DNA from: Candidatus Hadersleviella danica
GTDB lineage: Bacteria > Chloroflexota > Anaerolineae > Promineifilales > Promineifilaceae
NCBI GenBank assembly: GCA_016711405.1
Contig: JADJSZ010000084.1
Location: forward strand, 1 to 17,545
Reading direction: 5' to 3'
Length of the DNA: 17,545 nucleotides
Part shown: positions 14,676 to 17,545 of the stretch, one piece after another
Numbering within the stretch: position 1 is the first letter of the stretch
How the letters are laid out: each line of letters starts with the position of its first letter
The notes under the pieces: generated by a model
The model's input: only the letters and a program-made list of their open reading frames with translations
What the model was told of the DNA's origin: nothing
Database searches by the model: none
Position numbers and translations under genes: made by a program

Positions 14676-14692
14676 GCACTCACCTTGAGGAG

Positions 14693-14763
14693 TGTTCAGT
14701 GTTCAGTAATCAGTGTTCAGACACATATACCAGAAATAGCACCCACTAATTACTAATTACTGC
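14693..14763. repeat. heptad repeat TTCAGTG and TAATTAG units
   Basis: Units TTCAGTG, TTCAGTA, ATCAGTG and TTCAG occur at about 14695-14720, and on the minus strand AGTAATTAGTAATTAGTGGG ends at the DHOD-like gene. The TAG stop of that gene is part of the repeat. Confidence 0.6.
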
Positions 14764-15773
14764 CCTCCCCCCCCTCGGGCTTGTACGATTGCAACACTTG
14801 CACGTAATTCGCCCGCTCAAAGGCGGTGGGATTGTGTACCATGCGCTGGCTCATGCGCCCTTGCATTTGGCCCATATTGGCATAGCCGTGGTGTTCCATC
14901 CATGTCTGCACTTCGGCCAAGGTGCTGGCTACATGGCCAATGCCGTGCTTCAACACGGCCGAGGCCATCATGGCCACATCTGCCCCTGCGAGGAGCGATT
15001 TAATGACATCGGCGGCCGTGTGCACTCCGCCCGTAATGGCCAAACTCGTTTGCACCTGCTTGTACAAAATGGCCACCCAGCGCAAGCGCAAACGCAACTC
15101 TTCCGAGGTGCTATATTGCAAATTCGGTATCACCGTCTCCGTCTCAAGGTCAAAATCTGGCTCGTAGAACCGATTAAACAACACCACCCCATCCGCCCCC
15201 GCCTCGGCTAATTGATGGATAATGTTGGGAATGGAGCTGAAATAGGGATTGAGCTTCACCGCCACAGGGATGGTCACACTCTCCTTCACCGCCTCCACCA
15301 ACCGCACATACATGCCCTCCACTTCACTGCCCACAATATACGTTTCGGTGGGCAGGTGGTAGATGTTTAGCTCGAGCGCATCCGCCCGGCCGATTGCAAC
15401 ATGCGGGCGTAGCGAATCCAGCCCCCTTTGGAGTTGCCATTGAGGCTGGCGATGATGCGCATATCCCCGCCACCTTTTTGGCTTGGTAAATGGTGGCCAA
15501 GTAGTTGCCCGACCCCTTGTTGAATTTATCCATGCGCGGTGTATTTTGCAGGAGGGTAGGGAGTGGGTATTTGTCTTCGTGTTGCAAATACCAATCTAGT
15601 CCTGCATCTTCCAATTGAATTTGTTCCTCAAACAGCGAGGGCAAAATGACCGCCCCTGCGCCTGCTTCGGCAAATTTTTGGATGTTTTCGAGACTGGCGG
15701 TGAGGGGAATGGAAGAGACGACTAATGGAGAGGGCAAGTCTAGGCCAAGATAGGTGGTTTGGAGATGGGTCAT
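14753..15773 (-). CDS. dihydroorotate dehydrogenase-like flavoprotein, two frameshifts
   Basis: This is an FMN-binding (beta/alpha)8 protein of the 'dihydroorotate dehydrogenase-like' group. N-terminal LGLDLPSPLVVSSIPLTASL and EAGAGAVILPSLFEEQI are followed, after a frame change, by IIASLNGNSKGGWIRYARML and ALELNIYHLPTET, then after another change by VAVKLNPYFSSIPNII, GADGVVLFNRFYEPDFD and the phosphate-binding AITGGVHTAADV with AGADVAMMASAVL. The indels lie at C4 15465-15468 and CCC 15385-15387 on the plus strand; the second is one missing base. The NxSCPN motif with the catalytic Cys of class 1 DHODs is replaced by NIYHLP, so pyrimidine synthesis is doubtful and the substrate unknown. Start ATG 15773 lacks a Shine-Dalgarno site. 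The stop lies in a heptad repeat. Confidence 0.8.
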
Positions 15774-15776
15774 GCT

Positions 15777-15864
15777 GTTTTTAGTGGTTAGTGATTAGTG
15801 GTTAGTGGCTAGTGATGAGTGGCTAGAGGTCGTGGCGCTTGTGTTTATGCGCCACTAACCACTG
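15777..15864. repeat. heptad repeat TTAGTGG with hairpin
   Basis: Units TTAGTGG, TTAGTGA, TTAGTGG, TTAGTGG and CTAGTGA (about 15781-15815) precede a hairpin GTGGCGC / GCGCCAC and a final inverted unit. The last unit supplies the stop codon of the minus-strand CBS gene. It lies between that gene and the start of the DHOD-like gene further along the minus strand. Confidence 0.65.
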
Positions 15865-16271
15865 CTCTTAATAACCATGCGAAAAATATCCGCTTCGGTG
15901 AGGATGCCGATGAGTCGGCCGTTTTCCAACACGGGCAGAGCCGTCAGGTGGTGTTGGAGCATGGTTTGTGCGGCCGTGGCCACCAACTCATGCGCCGCAA
16001 TGTGGGGCAAAGAGGCTGATGATGACACCACATCGGCCACCGTGCTGGGGGAAACGGCTGTCTCCTCCTTGGCCTCGCTGGCGGCCACAGTTAGCTTCGC
16101 CTGATAAACATCCGTTTTGCTGATGAGGCCAATGAGCCGCTGATCCGCGACGACAGGCAAATGGCGCACGTGTAACGCCTTCATCAATTGGTGCGCCTCA
16201 TCCAAAGTTGCCGTGGGGCTAACCGTGGTCGGGTTGGGGGTCATCCATGTGCGGACAATTTCTTGTTGCAT
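15855..16271 (-). CDS. CBS-domain pair protein
   Basis: The 138-residue protein is made of two CBS motifs that usually form an adenosyl-ligand-sensing Bateman module. CBS1 reads TWMTPNPTTVSPTATLDEAH and RHLPVVADQRLIGLISKTDV. CBS2 has AHELVATAAQTML, TALPVLENGRLIGILTEADI and ends FRMVIKSSG. No catalytic or membrane domain is attached. A TTG start 12 nt upstream is possible, but ATG 16271 has GGAG 6 nt before it and is preferred. The stop TAG is provided by a heptad repeat. It is the third in a cluster of three CBS-pair genes, and may be co-transcribed with 16383-16841 unless the hairpin between them stops transcription. Confidence 0.9.
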   Translation of the reverse strand: MQQEIVRTWMTPNPTTVSPTATLDEAHQLMKALHVRHLPVVADQRLIGLISKTDVYQAKLTVAASEAKEETAVSPSTVADVVSSSASLPHIAAHELVATAAQTMLQHHLTALPVLENGRLIGILTEADIFRMVIKSSG

Positions 16272-16299
16272 CTTGTTCTCCAAAAGAGCCAGAGGAGAG

Positions 16300-16354
16300 G
16301 AGTGAGAAGTAAAAAGTGAAAAGTGGGGCTATAAGGCCTCAACTTTTCACTTTT
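16300..16354. terminator. inverted AAAAGTG heptads between two CBS genes
   Basis: AAAAGTGAAAAGT (16312-16324) and ACTTTTCACTTTT (16342-16354) form a perfect 13-bp stem. It lies between the stop of the upstream CBS gene and the ribosome binding site of the next one. It may be a partial terminator, or an mRNA-stabilising hairpin that sets different levels for the two genes. There is no clear T run on the minus side. Confidence 0.5.
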
Positions 16355-16382
16355 GACAACTCCCCCGAATGGCTAACTGTAT

Positions 16383-16841
16383 TTACCCTTTCACCAAGTC
16401 CCAGCCACTGTATTGTGCTTGGAATAACTCTTTATTGGCGGCGGATTGTACCTGATTTGCCGATACCTCTGTAGCCGCAAACTGGGTCAGAAAATCGCTA
16501 ACAGTGATGATGCCCACCAGTTGACCTTGGTCTACCACAGGCAAGGCACTGATTTTGTGGAGGCCGAGGAGTTCGGCCGCGTGTTGGGCGGCCGTTTCAG
16601 GGGTCACGGTGATGGGATTGGGGGTCATGCAACTTTCGGCGAGGGCGGTGGGGAACACGGCCGTGTGCCGTGCCTGCCGCACATCCCTATCCGTCAGGAT
16701 GCCAATGAGTTGGCCTTCCTCGTCTACCACGGGGAGGTGGCGGCAATTTTCGGCCGTCATCAAATCGGCCGCTTCTGGCAACGGTAGCTCTGGCAAAATC
16801 GTTATCGGATTCGTCGTCATCAAATCATTGACTGTGAACAT
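16383..16841 (-). CDS. CBS-domain pair protein
   Basis: The 152-residue protein has two CBS motifs. The first reads TVNDLMTTNPITILPELPLP with CRHLPVVDEEGQLIGILTDR and DVRQARH. The second reads CMTPNPITVTPETAAQHAAE with SALPVVDQGQLVGIITVSDF. A ~30-residue tail (ANQVQSAANKELFQAQYSGW) follows and is not part of the module. The protein should be soluble and bind an adenine nucleotide. ATG 16841 is preferred over the open frame upstream (16868), because AGGAGA lies 7 nt before it and it starts at the family N-terminus. It diverges from the third CBS gene at 17118. Confidence 0.9.
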   Translation of the reverse strand: MFTVNDLMTTNPITILPELPLPEAADLMTAENCRHLPVVDEEGQLIGILTDRDVRQARHTAVFPTALAESCMTPNPITVTPETAAQHAAELLGLHKISALPVVDQGQLVGIITVSDFLTQFAATEVSANQVQSAANKELFQAQYSGWDLVKG

Positions 16842-16950
16842 GCTATTTTCTCCTGCGCCAGAACGCATTGCGACTATTCTTCTTTAGAGGGGTGGTTACA
16901 TCCTCGCTCAAAGTGTACAGAATAACCCATTCTAATGCGGCGTGGCAAAC

Positions 16951-16969
16951 GTCATTGCCTAGCAATGAC
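16951..16969. promoter_or_regulatory. perfect 8-bp inverted repeat in the divergent CBS spacer
   Basis: GTCATTGC, CTA, GCAATGAC form a perfect hairpin or operator-like dyad. It lies 110 bp from one CBS start and 149 bp from the other. Either a regulator site or a small hairpin is possible; no promoter elements can be fixed around it. Confidence 0.4.
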
Positions 16970-17011
16970 ATTCGTTACTAACCCTTCCCAGAGGTCATGG
17001 CATAATGCAAG

Positions 17012-17118
17012 AGGAAGAGAGCCAGAGAGGGGGGGCGGAGGGGCAGAGTAGCGGAGGAGCGGAGGAGAAGGTTGAACGAATAACCAATAACCAGTAACGA
17101 GTAACGAGTAACTCAGTA
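17012..17118. repeat. purine-rich octamers followed by six heptads reaching the ATG
   Basis: GGGGCGGA, GGGGCAGA, GTAGCGGA, GGAGCGGA and GGAGAAGG run with an 8-bp period up to about 17070. From 17077 six 7-bp units follow without a gap: CGAATAA, CCAATAA, CCAGTAA, CGAGTAA, CGAGTAA, CTCAGTA. The last A is the first base of the CBS start codon, and no Shine-Dalgarno site is present. Confidence 0.7.
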
Positions 17119-17545
17119 TGACCGACTTAGCCATTGCCAACTGGATGACAACTGATGTGGTGACAGTGCATTTAGACACCACCTTGCCCGAAGCACATGA
17201 GTTGATGACCAAGCACAAAATCCGCCGCCTGCCTGTGGTGAATGATGCGCGGGAGTTGGTGGGGATGGTGACACTGGGGGATTTGCGCGAAGCACGGCCG
17301 TCCTCCGCCACCTCCCTCAACGTGTGGGAACTCAACTACCTGCTGGCCAAACTCCGCATCAGCGACTTTATGAGCAGAACGCTCATTACCATTGCTCCCG
17401 AAACCTCCGTCGTGGAGGCGGCGCGGCTCATGCTGGCCCATAAAATCAGCGGCTTGCCCGTGGTAGATGCCCACGGCACATTGTGCGGCATTATCACCGA
17501 GACCGATTTGTTCCGCGTAATGGTGGAAAAATTAGGGGCGAAGAA
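17118..17545 (+). CDS. CBS-domain pair protein, partial at the window end
   Basis: The frame is open from ATG 17118 to the window edge (142 codons seen). CBS1 reads IANWMTTDVVTVHLDTTLPE, then IRRLPVVNDARELVGMVTLG and DLREARP. CBS2 reads RISDFMSRTLITIAPETSVV with ISGLPVVDAHGTLCGIITET and ends FRVMVEKLGAKK. The end of the second CBS motif is reached, so either only a short tail or a further domain lies beyond the window. The start is directly preceded by heptad repeats and has no Shine-Dalgarno site. It diverges from the two minus-strand CBS genes and resembles both, which suggests local duplication. Confidence 0.88.
   Translation, partial: MTDLAIANWMTTDVVTVHLDTTLPEAHELMTKHKIRRLPVVNDARELVGMVTLGDLREARPSSATSLNVWELNYLLAKLRISDFMSRTLITIAPETSVVEAARLMLAHKISGLPVVDAHGTLCGIITETDLFRVMVEKLGAK

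Noticed and set aside
1..17545. tRNA, rRNA, integrase or prophage genes
   Set aside because: No cloverleaf, rRNA stretch, integrase or phage structural motif was found on reading both strands by eye.

Overview
The window looks like chromosomal DNA of a Chloroflexota bacterium of the Anaerolineae/Caldilineae type. The evidence is indirect: a large BTAD-AAA-TPR regulator, a tandem-GAF histidine kinase, a CSLREA/beta-helix/IPT surface protein ending in FLPLVTR, a 68-residue LWR..PWR protein, many start codons without Shine-Dalgarno sites, and dense CGGCCG-cored palindromes. No 16S or other phylogenetic marker is present, so the assignment is inference. Most coding DNA is GC-rich. The first ~550 bases are visibly AT-rich and lack the palindrome.

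Layout: (1) 2-546, remnant of an HNH endonuclease-like gene. (2) 801-1265, a YdeI/OmpD-associated family protein. (3) 1639-2097 (-), a universal stress protein with a downstream terminator. (4) 2291-5386 (-), a 1031-residue SARP/AfsR-like regulator, divergent from a two-gene operon (5557-5763 small protein; 5760-6524 lipoprotein). Their shared spacer carries three heptamers at exact 11-bp spacing next to a -10 box, which is the known architecture of SARP operators. (5) 6658-9129, a secreted beta-helix protein. (6) 9275-9929 and 10023-11687, a NarL-type response regulator and its tandem-GAF HisKA_3 kinase. (7) 11749-12570 (-) trpC and 12760-13302 (-) rfbC, with a 144-bp MITE-like element between them. 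(8) 13396-14184 (-), an LppX/LprG-like lipoprotein. (9) 14472-14675 (-), a small conserved protein with a strong terminator, downstream of 14753-15773 (-), a DHOD-like flavoprotein. (10) Three CBS-pair proteins: 15855-16271 (-), 16383-16841 (-) and 17118-end (+, partial).

Three genome-scale signals run through the window. The palindrome ACGGCCGT and its CGGCCG core are strongly over-represented, like HIP1 in cyanobacteria. Nearly every spacer holds degenerate tandem repeats of period 7 or 8, usually as inverted pairs, and in several genes they supply the stop codon. Several genes have a -10 box only 7-9 nt before ATG and no Shine-Dalgarno site, implying leaderless mRNAs.

Five genes (HNH, beta-helix, response regulator, LppX-like, DHOD-like) are broken by one-base-scale indels, mostly in short homopolymers. 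For four of them this looks like consensus sequencing error at least as much as true decay. The HNH gene also has an internal stop and is probably a real pseudogene.
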